From Candidatus Gastranaerophilales bacterium (lineage in GTDB: Bacteria; Cyanobacteriota; Vampirovibrionia; Gastranaerophilales; Gastranaerophilaceae): DNA of 32,375 nt. Shown here piece by piece: positions 25,285 through 32,217 of this stretch. A program made the translations under genes and the position numbers. Numbering within the stretch: position 1 is the stretch's first letter; the number at the start of each line of letters is the position of its first letter. The notes below the pieces were generated by a model. The model saw only the letters and a program-made list of their open reading frames with translations. It was not told the origin of the DNA and searched no databases. The DNA is taken from contig CALUTL010000019.1 in assembly GCA_944323655.1 (NCBI GenBank), positions 1-32,375 of the forward strand, written 5' to 3'.

Positions 25285-25743
25285 ATGAAAACTTTTTACG
25301 ATTACAAAACAATTATAGGAAAAATTTTCATCGAAGCAGACGGCGATTTTTTAACCCAAATTTCATTCCGCAAGCTTTCGGGAAAAAGGCTTGAAACGCC
25401 TATAATTAAGGAAACAATTACACAACTTGAGGAATATTTTATAAAAAAGCGCAAAACCTTTGACCTTCCTTTAAAACTTGAAGGAACAGACTTCCAAAAA
25501 CAGGTCTGGAAGGCGCTTTTGACAATTCCTTACGGCAAAACCGCAACGTACAAAGATATTGCAAAAATTATAGGCAACGAAAAAGCCTCAAGAGCAGTCG
25601 GAATGGCAAATAATAAAAACAAACTGCCTATAATTCTACCTTGCCACAGAGTAATCGGCGCAAATGGCGATTTGACAGGTTATGCGGGCGGGCTTGAAAT
25701 TAAACAAAAACTCCTTAACCTTGAAAAATCAGCTTCCGTTTAA
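25285..25743 (+). CDS. ogt: Methylated-DNA--protein-cysteine methyltransferase
   Basis: This 152-residue protein repairs O6-alkylguanine by transferring the alkyl group to its own cysteine in a suicide reaction. The active site is Cys120 in LPCHRVIGANG, followed by TGYAGGLEIKQKLL, and the DNA-binding HTH region is FQKQVWKALLTIPYGKTATYKDIA, whose conserved RAVGMANNKN is also seen. The N-terminal ribonuclease-like domain (1-65) is short. Length is normal for an Ogt. It follows the receiver gene by 18 bp with no SD of note. Its stop overlaps the stop of the convergent CpxP-like gene by four bases. Confidence 0.95.
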   Translation: MKTFYDYKTIIGKIFIEADGDFLTQISFRKLSGKRLETPIIKETITQLEEYFIKKRKTFDLPLKLEGTDFQKQVWKALLTIPYGKTATYKDIAKIIGNEKASRAVGMANNKNKLPIILPCHRVIGANGDLTGYAGGLEIKQKLLNLEKSASV

Positions 25744-26381
25744 TTGTCATCGGTGTCTTTGCAGTCTTTTTTGAATACTTTTTTAATCTTATTTTTAAAA
25801 GAGCGCTGTTCGTTTAAGTCTTCCAAATACGCCGGCTGGCTGATTCCGTAGCCAAACGGTCTTAAATCAGATGGTTTTCTGCCGTATTTGTCAATCTTTT
25901 TCATCTTTTCTAAATCGTCAAATCTTAATTTCTGAACCATTTTATATTTGCTTTTTTGCTCGCTGTTTAAAAGCCTTTCAAAGCATTTGTCGTATTTATT
26001 GCAAATTTTTCTGATTTGTTTTTCTATTTTGTCTGACTGTCTGCATAGTGCGTTAATTTCTTTTTTCGAAGCGCCTGATGATGTACCTTCTCTGATTTGT
26101 TTTCTGACAAACAAAAGTTCATCCACAAGCGGGGTTATCTCTTCAAACCTTTGCTGTTCTATTTCTCTGGTTTTGCAAATCTGCGAGGGCGTAAGATTTA
26201 AGACATTATAAATTGTATTCCTGTCTTTTCTTATCCTGTTCATTAATGTATAAGCTTCGGCGGGCTTTTCGACTTGAATTACTTCGTCTTCAATGCTCTG
26301 GGGAGATAATATCGTTTCCGAATAACTCACACCTGAGGCTAAAACACAAATAAATATCGCCAAAATTAATTTTTTACACAT
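25740..26381 (-). CDS. Periplasmic CpxP/Spy-like LTxxQ protein (213 aa)
   Basis: A signal peptide (about 1-21, ending VSYS) precedes a highly charged, helical mature protein. Residues 62-67 (NLTPSQ) and 138-142 (LNSEQ) are the two LTxxQ-type motifs of the CpxP/Spy family of periplasmic chaperones, separated by the usual long helices. Four cysteines (69, 113, 127, 133 in approximate numbering) are unusual for Spy. The C-terminal 60 residues are basic and possibly disordered. The family assignment rests on motif and helix pattern. GAGAGGGAA gives the SD. Stops of this gene and ogt overlap by four bases on opposite strands, and there is no intervening terminator. Confidence 0.7.
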   Translation of the reverse strand: MCKKLILAIFICVLASGVSYSETILSPQSIEDEVIQVEKPAEAYTLMNRIRKDRNTIYNVLNLTPSQICKTREIEQQRFEEITPLVDELLFVRKQIREGTSSGASKKEINALCRQSDKIEKQIRKICNKYDKCFERLLNSEQKSKYKMVQKLRFDDLEKMKKIDKYGRKPSDLRPFGYGISQPAYLEDLNEQRSFKNKIKKVFKKDCKDTDDN

Positions 26382-26425
26382 ATAAAATTCCCTCTCTTAT
26401 TGAATTTTTGCATGGATAAGAGGAA

Positions 26426-26455
26426 TTTTCAATATATTTCATTTTGTTGTAAACT
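26426..26455 (+). promoter_or_regulatory. Putative promoter of mrnC (leaderless)
   Basis: TTTTCA (26426-26431), an 18-bp spacer and TAAACT (26450-26455) are a moderate promoter match ending six bases before ATG 26462. No SD is present. Confidence 0.45.
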
Positions 26456-26461
26456 GAATTT

Positions 26462-26833
26462 ATGAATGAAATTAACCTTAGAAATTACGCATATTTAGGC
26501 GATGCAGTTTGGGAATTGCTGATTAGAGAAAAAACAATTCTCCTAACAAACAACGCTAAAAAGTTGCACAAAATTACGACCGATAAAGTTAAAGGGCATT
26601 TTCAGGCGGAACTTTTGGAAGAAATCGAAAACATTTTAACTGAAGAAGAAAAAGAGCTTGTCAGACGTGCAAGAAACCTTCCGATACCTGTTGCAAGACG
26701 CTCATGCCAGAGTGAATACCGCCAAGCGACCGCATTCGAAGCCCTAATCGGCTTCTGGTTTAAAAACAACAAGGAAAGATTTGACTATATAATTTCACAA
26801 ATTGAAAAGAAATTGGATTTTTCTGAAATTTAA
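26462..26833 (+). CDS. mrnC: Mini-ribonuclease 3
   Basis: A 123-residue RNase III catalytic domain without the double-stranded RNA-binding domain. In B. subtilis this family matures 23S rRNA. The sequence has NYAYLGDAVWELLIRE with catalytic Asp14, the RRARNLPIP stretch, SEYRQATAFEALIGFWF with Glu93, and length typical of Mini-III. Mini-III is known from Firmicutes, cyanobacteria and plastids, consistent with the taxonomic guess. No SD is present; a -10-like TAAACT is six bases before the ATG. Downstream is a bidirectional hairpin shared with the convergent EF-hand gene. Confidence 0.93.
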   Translation: MNEINLRNYAYLGDAVWELLIREKTILLTNNAKKLHKITTDKVKGHFQAELLEEIENILTEEEKELVRRARNLPIPVARRSCQSEYRQATAFEALIGFWFKNNKERFDYIISQIEKKLDFSEI

Positions 26834-26852
26834 TCGCCCTAAAAAAAGAAAT

Positions 26853-26878
26853 ACCGCAATAAGTACACAAATTGCGGT
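26853..26878. terminator. Terminator hairpin between mrnC and the EF-hand gene
   Basis: ACCGCAAT (26853-26860) and ATTGCGGT (26871-26878) form an 8-bp stem with a ten-base loop. On the minus strand it is followed by ATTTCTTTTTTT, so it mainly terminates the EF-hand gene; on the plus strand the tail is weaker. Confidence 0.75.
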
Positions 26879-26909
26879 TAATTCCTTTCCAAATCGTAAG
26901 AATATGTTA

Positions 26910-27464
26910 CTAACTGTCTGATGATTGTTTATATCTGTAACTCAACATACTGTAAGAGCCTGAAGAACTTGAAGAACTGTCATCTCCGTAGAATGTTGAC
27001 ATATCAGTTGCAAATTGATGTCTGAATTCGTCCATTTTCTCCTGCTTTGCACTGTTAACAGTAAATGCGGAAATTTCGGCATCCGTAATTCTTCCGTCAC
27101 CGTTTGTATCCATTTCATCAAAATGTGTAAGGATATTGTTTATAGTAGATGTTGAAAGTCCGCTTGTTCCTGAAAGTGCAAGCTGTGCAAACTGTTCTCT
27201 CGTTAATCCTTGAGTTGAAAGATTATTTGTTAAAGTCGTCATTTCATCTGACGAAATAGTTCCGTCACTGTTTTTATCTATTGATGAAAAATTATTTTGC
27301 AAATATGATGCAAATGAACTGTTTAAAATTGTTGCGTTTGAGGTATTTCCTCTGGCATCCAGAATGTTATCCAGAGTAACCCCGTCATCATATTGTGATG
27401 CTATAACCGAATAGGCATTTGTCAATCCGGCATATATTCCTGATAATGATCCGTAATTTGCCAT
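26910..27464 (-). CDS. EF-hand calcium-binding protein (184 aa)
   Basis: Two canonical 12-residue EF-hand loops are visible: DKNSDGTISSDE (63-74) and DTNGDGRITDAE (119-130), each with Asp at 1, 3 or Asn, Gly at 6, Ile at 8 and Glu at 12. The loops are separated by about 45 residues of Ser/Thr-rich helix, so this is a calmodulin-like pair. There is no signal peptide or membrane segment. The C-terminus is Ser-rich (DDSSSSSSGSYS), low-complexity. GAGGG nine bases before the ATG is the SD. Function is unknown; bacterial EF-hand proteins often serve as calcium buffers or sensors. It is monocistronic. Confidence 0.88.
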   Translation of the reverse strand: MANYGSLSGIYAGLTNAYSVIASQYDDGVTLDNILDARGNTSNATILNSSFASYLQNNFSSIDKNSDGTISSDEMTTLTNNLSTQGLTREQFAQLALSGTSGLSTSTINNILTHFDEMDTNGDGRITDAEISAFTVNSAKQEKMDEFRHQFATDMSTFYGDDSSSSSSGSYSMLSYRYKQSSDS

Positions 27465-27631
27465 AATTTAAGCCCTCTAATTACTACCTTTGCTATTTTT
27501 TCGGATTTATAAGCTTTTACATTATTACTTAATACCAAATCTCATTCGATTACGTCGTTACTTTTGTGCTGTAAATCCGTCATAACAATTTTAATGATTT
27601 TTTCGGTTTCGTCAACCCCATGAATAATGTA

Positions 27632-27652
27632 TTTGTAAAAATATGTTACAAA
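27632..27652. promoter_or_regulatory. Candidate operator: TTTGTAA-N7-TTACAAA dyad
   Basis: A perfect 7-bp inverted repeat with a 7-bp spacer, about 85 bp upstream of the 27737 gene. The same architecture is at 14982-15002, upstream of the solo LuxR HTH gene. It may be a shared regulator site; nothing identifies the protein. Confidence 0.35.
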
Positions 27653-27736
27653 TCGCTATTTTTTCCTAAAGAAAACCCTCTTTTAATCCGACATCAATAA
27701 TGTGAACCAGCTAACAGTTTATAAGGAGTGTGTTTT

Positions 27737-27946
27737 ATGGACGACAAAAAAATTCTTGATATTGAAGATTTGATGATTGATTATGGTGAGATGACAAGTT
27801 TTGACTTTAATTCTCTCAGTTTTAAAGAAATGCAGGATTTGCAAAATATTACTGGAACCGATTATGCAAAACAGGCAATTCCTTTTAAATACGGCAAATT
27901 CGATCTTGCAGATTTGTTCTATTCATTTATCTCAAAAGAAAACTAA
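27737..27946 (+). CDS. Small uncharacterised protein (69 aa)
   Basis: An acidic, cytosolic-looking 69-residue protein starting MDDKKILDIEDLMIDYGEM and ending DLADLFYSFISKEN. No domain is recognised. The ATG at 27737 has AAGGAG (27723-27728) eight bases upstream; an in-frame GTG at 27728 overlaps this SD and is rejected. A second small gene starts 38 bp after the stop and probably shares the transcript, which ends at the hairpin at 28231. A dyad operator candidate lies upstream. Confidence 0.65.
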   Translation: MDDKKILDIEDLMIDYGEMTSFDFNSLSFKEMQDLQNITGTDYAKQAIPFKYGKFDLADLFYSFISKEN

Positions 27947-27984
27947 TAATTACACTTAAAAAACAATTATTTGAGGACAAGATT

Positions 27985-28197
27985 ATGGATATGAAAGAAA
28001 TTTTTGAAAACGGCTGCTTTTCGCCAAGCTGGAACGAAGTCGAAGAAAAAGAAGTCTTCATTCCGCAAAGAAAAGATTTACCGACACTTCTTGCAGAGCT
28101 GGAAGATATTAAAAATTCAATTGACGACATTAAAGCAAGACAGTGGCATCTGGCGAAATTAATGAAATTTCACCAAGAAGGCCTTCCGTTAAGATAA
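27985..28197 (+). CDS. Small uncharacterised protein, coiled-coil-like (70 aa)
   Basis: A 70-residue protein with a charged start (MDMKEIFENGCFSPSW) and a helical heptad-like region DLPTLLAELEDIKNSIDDIKARQWHLAKLM that could form a short coiled coil. No family is recognised; one Cys. TGAGGA about seven bases before the ATG is a good SD. It follows the 69-residue gene by 38 bp and is followed by a strong hairpin, so the two form a small operon. A role as a binding partner of the first protein is only inference. Confidence 0.65.
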   Translation: MDMKEIFENGCFSPSWNEVEEKEVFIPQRKDLPTLLAELEDIKNSIDDIKARQWHLAKLMKFHQEGLPLR

Positions 28198-28230
28198 GAA
28201 GAATTTATAAATTGTAGCCGAATATATGGC

Positions 28231-28263
28231 AGACCTCTCTTTGTAACAAAAGAGAGGTCTTTG
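28231..28263 (+). terminator. Terminator hairpin of the small-gene pair
   Basis: A perfect 12-bp stem AGACCTCTCTTT (28231-28242) / AAAGAGAGGTCT (28249-28260) with a six-base loop, followed by an imperfect T-rich tail (TTGTATGTCTTT). It also separates these genes from the convergent TolC-family gene. Confidence 0.8.
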
Positions 28264-28277
28264 TATGTCTTTAAAAG

Positions 28278-29558
28278 TTAATTATTATCATCAAAAATAA
28301 CTTCTTCTAAAAGAAGATCATGACCGATATTGTGCATCATATTCAGATAACCGCCGTAATAAAAATCCATTGCCGTTAAGTATTCATTCAGAATTGTCTG
28401 ATGGTTATTTTCTGTCCAGATAAGGTTTATCAACGAAATATCTCCCGTTTTGTACATATCTGTCGAAGTCTTAAGAATTTCATCGGATTCTTTAAGAATA
28501 TCCTTGTAATAATCCATATTCTGGCGGGCATATTTAAAATTGTTGTAATTTTGTTTTAGCGTAATTTTAAGTTTATTTTCAAACGAAGCTTTGTCCATCT
28601 GTGTTTTTTCAAGAATAGTTGCAGCTTTATCTATATCAGGTTTGTATGAGTAAAGTATCGGAAGATTAAACCCGCCGCCGACAAAAGCACCTTGCCAATT
28701 GTCACCATCACCGTTATATTTTGTCTGCCAAGCAAAACCTCCGCCTATTATTAAATCCGGTATTCGCTGACGTTTTGCTAAAATGTATTCCTGCCCGTAT
28801 TTTTCAATGCTGTTATCCGTAATCCTTATGGAATAACTGTATTTAAGTGCGGTCGCTTCAATCGTTTTATAAGGCGGAAGCTGTATATCAAGAATTGTCA
28901 AATCATCATCAAATAATGACGATTCTTGAGTATCGTACATATTTTCATCTTCCGGAGCATTTATTGTTTTATTAAATTCAAACTGAGCATTCATCAACTC
29001 TGCTTTTGATCTGTTTAATTCTATTAGCTGTTTTTTATACTTTATATCAGCCTGAAGCGAGTCTATTTTATAATTTTCGCCTGTTCGTGATTTTTCGGAA
29101 GCAATTTTTTTCATTTCTTCAAACAGTTTTTTCCGCTTAATCATAATATCTTCAACAGACTTATAATAAAGAACTTCAAAATAAGCCTTCATCACTCTTA
29201 TTTTTAATTCGTGTTCCGCTTGTTTTATCTGGTTTTCAACCGCTTTTTTCTGAGCAATGGCAGCTTTTTTTCTGACACCGCGCTTAAATGTTTCTATCGG
29301 AAACATAACCCCCGCTTGAGAAGAGTTGCCGGTCGTAACTTTGCCGAGGAGAACATTTGTCTGCACCTGAGGGTTTTGAAGCCTGTTTGCAATTTTAATC
29401 TCAGTATCAGCAATCTTAAGTTCTTTACGTTTTGCCTGTAAATCAAGATTGTTTTCTAATGCAATATCAATCGCCTCATCAAGCGAAATCTTCACAACAT
29501 CAGCGTTCACGGGCAAGGTAAATATATATAAACATAATAAAATTAAAATTACTCTCAT
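28278..29558 (-). CDS. TolC-family outer-membrane efflux protein
   Basis: A 426-residue OEP/TolC-type protein with a signal peptide (about 1-19, MRVILILLCLYIFTLPVNA). The first repeat starts at ISLDEAIDIALENNLDLQAKRKEL, the classic OEP beginning, with the long alpha-helices rich in Lys, Glu and Ala and the second repeat around ILKESDEILKTSTDMYKTGDISLINLIWTENNH. It would form a trimeric outer-membrane channel for efflux or type I secretion, giving support for a Gram-negative-type envelope. No adaptor or inner-membrane pump gene is adjacent, so the partner system is elsewhere. TATAAT lies 15 bases before the ATG on the minus strand with GGGAAA between. A strong hairpin (28231-28260) follows the stop. 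Confidence 0.92.
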   Translation of the reverse strand: MRVILILLCLYIFTLPVNADVVKISLDEAIDIALENNLDLQAKRKELKIADTEIKIANRLQNPQVQTNVLLGKVTTGNSSQAGVMFPIETFKRGVRKKAAIAQKKAVENQIKQAEHELKIRVMKAYFEVLYYKSVEDIMIKRKKLFEEMKKIASEKSRTGENYKIDSLQADIKYKKQLIELNRSKAELMNAQFEFNKTINAPEDENMYDTQESSLFDDDLTILDIQLPPYKTIEATALKYSYSIRITDNSIEKYGQEYILAKRQRIPDLIIGGGFAWQTKYNGDGDNWQGAFVGGGFNLPILYSYKPDIDKAATILEKTQMDKASFENKLKITLKQNYNNFKYARQNMDYYKDILKESDEILKTSTDMYKTGDISLINLIWTENNHQTILNEYLTAMDFYYGGYLNMMHNIGHDLLLEEVIFDDNN

Positions 29559-29600
29559 ATGTATTTCCCGAAAATTATATTAACATAAAAAAATTTTTAC

Positions 29601-29629
29601 AAAAATAAAAAAGCAGGGTTTCCCCTGCT
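29601..29629 (-). terminator. Rho-independent terminator of the Cys-rich small gene
   Basis: Minus-strand AGCAGGG (29629-29623) and CCCTGCT (29618-29612) form a 7-bp stem with a four-base loop, followed by a T-rich tail (TTTTTATTTTT). Confidence 0.85.
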
Positions 29630-29656
29630 ATCTTTACAAAATTCAAGAAGGATTAT

Positions 29657-29890
29657 TCAAAAAGCACTCAAAACGGGTTTGCCTGCAAATTCAATTAAAA
29701 TTTCAATAACTTTCGGCATCTGACAAATAAAAGAATAATTGCCTTTAGACAAAGAACACTTTGAACAGTCACAACCGATTGAATAACATTCTAAAGCCTG
29801 TTGTGTCCAAGTTTTTGTAATGGATTCGGAAATTTCCCCATTTGTTTGGGGTTGAAAAGCTTTGCTGTCGGATAAATAATTTTTTTTCAT
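29657..29890 (-). CDS. Small cysteine-rich protein, CxxxxCDCxxC (77 aa)
   Basis: A 77-residue protein with five cysteines at 35, 40, 42, 45 and 56, in the pattern CYSIGCDCSKC then C-Q-M-P. This tight cluster suggests a metal (zinc or iron-sulfur) site. The N-terminal 30 residues are polar, the C-terminal 20 hydrophobic (VIEILIEFAGKPVLSAF). No family is recognised; it resembles no named ferredoxin or zinc ribbon. GGGGGAAG just before ATG 29890 is a strong SD; an in-frame TTG at 29905 lies in that SD and is rejected. It has its own terminator. No neighbour explains its role. Confidence 0.7.
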   Translation of the reverse strand: MKKNYLSDSKAFQPQTNGEISESITKTWTQQALECYSIGCDCSKCSLSKGNYSFICQMPKVIEILIEFAGKPVLSAF

Positions 29891-29995
29891 AATTACTTCC
29901 CCCAAAATGTTACTAACCCCCGCAACTTTATTTTAAACAATCAAAAAATGTTTTTAATCCTACAAATAAATGAATTTATAAAAAAATATAAGCAT

Positions 29996-30027
29996 AAAAA
30001 AAAGCTATGTACTTGAGGTGCATAGCT
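29996..30027 (-). terminator. Orphan terminator-like hairpin
   Basis: On the minus strand AGCTATG (30027-30021) pairs with CATAGCT (30009-30003), followed by seven T (30002-29996). No plausible minus-strand gene lies upstream of it within the next 200 bases. On the plus strand GU pairs would extend the stem to 11 bp but no T tract follows. Confidence 0.6.
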
Positions 30028-30124
30028 GTTGATTAGGGATATGTGTATCTTAGTCTCTAAGGAGTATGGTTTTAATATAGCAGGTGACCTTAAAAATTAA
30101 ATCATTCATTTTTACGATGTTTCG

Positions 30125-30153
30125 TTGACAAACTATGTAAAATAATGTAAATT
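30125..30153 (+). promoter_or_regulatory. Promoter of the 30223 gene
   Basis: A perfect TTGACA (30125-30130), a 17-bp spacer and TAAATT (30148-30153) form a strong promoter. Transcription would start at about 30160, with a leader of about 63 bases. Confidence 0.65.
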
Positions 30154-30222
30154 TTTACTAAACAGGTAGCATAAATAATCCTTTTTGTGTTTAAACATGA
30201 ATAAAAATAAGTGTGAGGCATT

Positions 30223-30612
30223 ATGCGAATATCATTTAATACATATAAACCATACGCATATCAAAACAGAATAAACAACCAGACAAAACCTGTTTCCGCT
30301 CCAAAATTTACCTCAGGATACGGAGCCGACGATTGGGGTTGTGTAGATGAAACAGAACTTGAAAATTGCAGCGAATCCGAAAGATGGAAAAATATCGGGA
30401 TTGCTCTTAAAGAAATGACGGTTGATGCTTTCAAAGAAGCTTACTGTAGCGATCCGCCGCCAAAACCGCTTTTATATTCGCCGGAAGAATGCAAAAAAGC
30501 ACGTGAAGAATTTTATAAAGGAACCGACCTTGAAGGCGTTGACACAAGCAACAGATTACCGAAAGAAGATCCGTTCCCGTATGTTTTTGATCCGTTCGAA
30601 GATGATTTTTAA
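30223..30612 (+). CDS. Uncharacterised small protein, acidic/Pro-rich (129 aa)
   Basis: A 129-residue protein beginning MRISFNTYKPYAYQNRINN, then KFTSGYGADDW, with no signal peptide or membrane segment. The second half is acidic and proline-rich (SDPPPKPLLYSPEECKKAREEF and a terminal PYVFDPFEDDF). Cysteines are at four scattered positions. No family is recognised. GAGG lies near the ATG. A strong promoter precedes it, and ffh starts 82 bp after its stop with its own -10 element, so it seems to stand alone. Confidence 0.65.
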   Translation: MRISFNTYKPYAYQNRINNQTKPVSAPKFTSGYGADDWGCVDETELENCSESERWKNIGIALKEMTVDAFKEAYCSDPPPKPLLYSPEECKKAREEFYKGTDLEGVDTSNRLPKEDPFPYVFDPFEDDF

Positions 30613-30652
30613 TCGTTTTTAAGCTGTTTTTGCCGTCAAATAAATGTTTTCA

Positions 30653-30661
30653 TGATATAAT
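30653..30661 (+). promoter_or_regulatory. Putative extended -10 promoter of ffh
   Basis: TGA followed by TATAAT (30656-30661) is an extended -10 element. ATG 30695 lies 33 bases later, with AAAAGGGA as the SD. No consensus -35 is seen. Confidence 0.5.
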
Positions 30662-30694
30662 TTTATTAATGAAAAATTATAAAAGGGATAAACT

Positions 30695-32122
30695 ATGTTT
30701 GACAGCTTGAGCGAGAAATTACAAAATATCATACGCAGTACACAAGATAAAGAGCTTACGCAGGAGAATATGCACGAAGCCTTGCGTGAAATCCGCCGTG
30801 CGCTTTTGGATGCTGACGTAAACCTGAGAGTAGTAAAATCCTTCATTTCAAATATTCGTGACAAAGCTGAAGGTGAAAATATTGTGCAGGGTGTTGATGC
30901 TTCTCAGCAGCTTGTAAAAATTGTTCATGATGAGCTTATAGAACTTTTAGGAAAAGAGAAAAAACCGCTTGAACTAAACGGGAATCCGTCATTAATTATG
31001 ATGCTCGGGCTTCAGGGTTCAGGTAAAACAACTTCAAGCGCAAAACTTGCGGTTAAATTGAAAAAAGAGGGCAAAAATCCTTTACTTGTTGCCTGTGACG
31101 TTTATCGTCCCGCGGCAATTACACAGCTTCAGACATTAGGAAAAGAAATAGAAGTTGAAGTTTTTACAATTCCTGATTCAAAGGATGTTCAAAATATAGT
31201 TGAAAAAGCGATTGAACATGCAAAAAACAATAACTATAATGTTTTAATTTTAGACACTGCCGGCAGGTTGCAGATAGATACGGATATGATGGCAGAACTT
31301 CTGCTTATAGACAGAATTTTCAAGCCTGACGAAAAGCTTCTTGTAATAGACGCGATGACAGGACAGGAAGCAGTTAATGTTGCAGAAAACTTTGATGCAC
31401 AGCTAGGTTTAACGGGTTTGGTTCTGACAAAGCTTGACGGTGACAGCAGAGGCGGCTCGGCATTAAGTGTGGCTTACTGCACGGGAAAACCGATTAAGTT
31501 GACCGGAACGGGCGAAAAACTTCACGCCTTAGAGGATTTTTATCCTGAAAGAATGGCAACAAGAATTCTCGGAATGGGAGATATAGTATCACTTGTTGAG
31601 CGTGCGCAGGAAGTTTTTGACGAAAAACAGGCAAAAGAATTGGAAGAAAAAATGGCAAAAGCCGAATTTTCTTTCAATGATTTTCTAAAGATGCAAAAAC
31701 AGATGCAAATGTTCGGTTCAATGGGAAATCTTCTCGGGATGATACCGGGGTTAAACATCAGTAAAGACGACCGTGACAAGATTTCGCACGAAGGAGAGAA
31801 ACAATTCAAAAGGATTGAAGTATTTATCCAGAGTATGACACCTGAAGAGCGAAATAAACCTGATTTATTGGACACAAGCCGTAAGAAAAGAATAGCAAAA
31901 GGCTGCGGAATGGAATTGTCGGAAATCAATAATTACGTAAAACAATTTGAGCAAATGCGGACAATGATGAAAGGTTTGCATGATATGAAGGGAATGTTCG
32001 GCAAAATGGGTTCACCGGATCCGTCATCAATGAAAGGAATGCCGAACATGCCGGGATTAAACCCAAAATTAGGCAAACACGCAATGAACAAAGCGTTAAA
32101 AATGATGCGAAAATTCAAATAG
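30695..32122 (+). CDS. ffh: Signal recognition particle protein Ffh (SRP54)
   Basis: Ffh (475 aa) binds SRP RNA and signal peptides and delivers ribosomes to the membrane via FtsY. N domain 1-95; G domain with GLQGSGKTTSSAK (105-117), LDTAGRLQ (Asp187), and TKLDGDSRGG (245-254). The M domain (about 300-475) is Met-rich, with ERNKPDLLDTSRKKRIAKGCG for SRP RNA binding and many MKGM and MPGM repeats for signal sequences. AAAAGGGA is the SD. The 4.5S RNA gene is not seen near it. It is followed by tRNA-Ser, with its own promoter at 32166. Confidence 0.97.
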   Translation: MFDSLSEKLQNIIRSTQDKELTQENMHEALREIRRALLDADVNLRVVKSFISNIRDKAEGENIVQGVDASQQLVKIVHDELIELLGKEKKPLELNGNPSLIMMLGLQGSGKTTSSAKLAVKLKKEGKNPLLVACDVYRPAAITQLQTLGKEIEVEVFTIPDSKDVQNIVEKAIEHAKNNNYNVLILDTAGRLQIDTDMMAELLLIDRIFKPDEKLLVIDAMTGQEAVNVAENFDAQLGLTGLVLTKLDGDSRGGSALSVAYCTGKPIKLTGTGEKLHALEDFYPERMATRILGMGDIVSLVERAQEVFDEKQAKELEEKMAKAEFSFNDFLKMQKQMQMFGSMGNLLGMIPGLNISKDDRDKISHEGEKQFKRIEVFIQSMTPEERNKPDLLDTSRKKRIAKGCGMELSEINNYVKQFEQMRTMMKGLHDMKGMFGKMGSPDPSSMKGMPNMPGLNPKLGKHAMNKALKMMRKFK

Positions 32123-32165
32123 AACATCGAAAAAATAAAAATTACCGAGATTTTATTAAGCAATA

Positions 32166-32193
32166 TTGACAAAAAAGTTTGAGCGGGTAGAAT
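32166..32193 (+). promoter_or_regulatory. Promoter of tRNA-Ser
   Basis: A perfect TTGACA (32166-32171), a 16-bp spacer and TAGAAT (32188-32193) form a strong promoter, with a predicted start at about 32200 and the tRNA at 32218. Confidence 0.75.
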
Positions 32194-32217
32194 TGAGATA
32201 CATCTGATAAAGCAAAT

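Larger units (their letters stand above)
29891..30222. other. Gene-poor region (332 bp) with an orphan hairpin
   Basis: No protein of conviction is found. The region contains the SD/promoter flank of the Cys-rich gene, an orphan terminator-like hairpin at 30003-30027, and the promoter of the 30223 gene at 30125-30153. A small RNA on the minus strand ending at the hairpin is possible but not shown. Confidence 0.55.

Noticed and set aside
27620-27700. 26-codon plus-strand frame MNNVFVKICYKS...
   Set aside because: It has no SD, spans the dyad operator candidate, and resembles no protein.
30061-30118. 19-codon minus-strand frame MNDLIFKVT... ahead of the orphan hairpin
   Set aside because: It has no SD and no recognisable features, and frames this short are expected by chance in AT-rich DNA.
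30613-30694. 4.5S SRP RNA gene near ffh
   Set aside because: The conserved GGAAGCAGC-type loop sequence was not found in this gap or in the 29891-30222 region.
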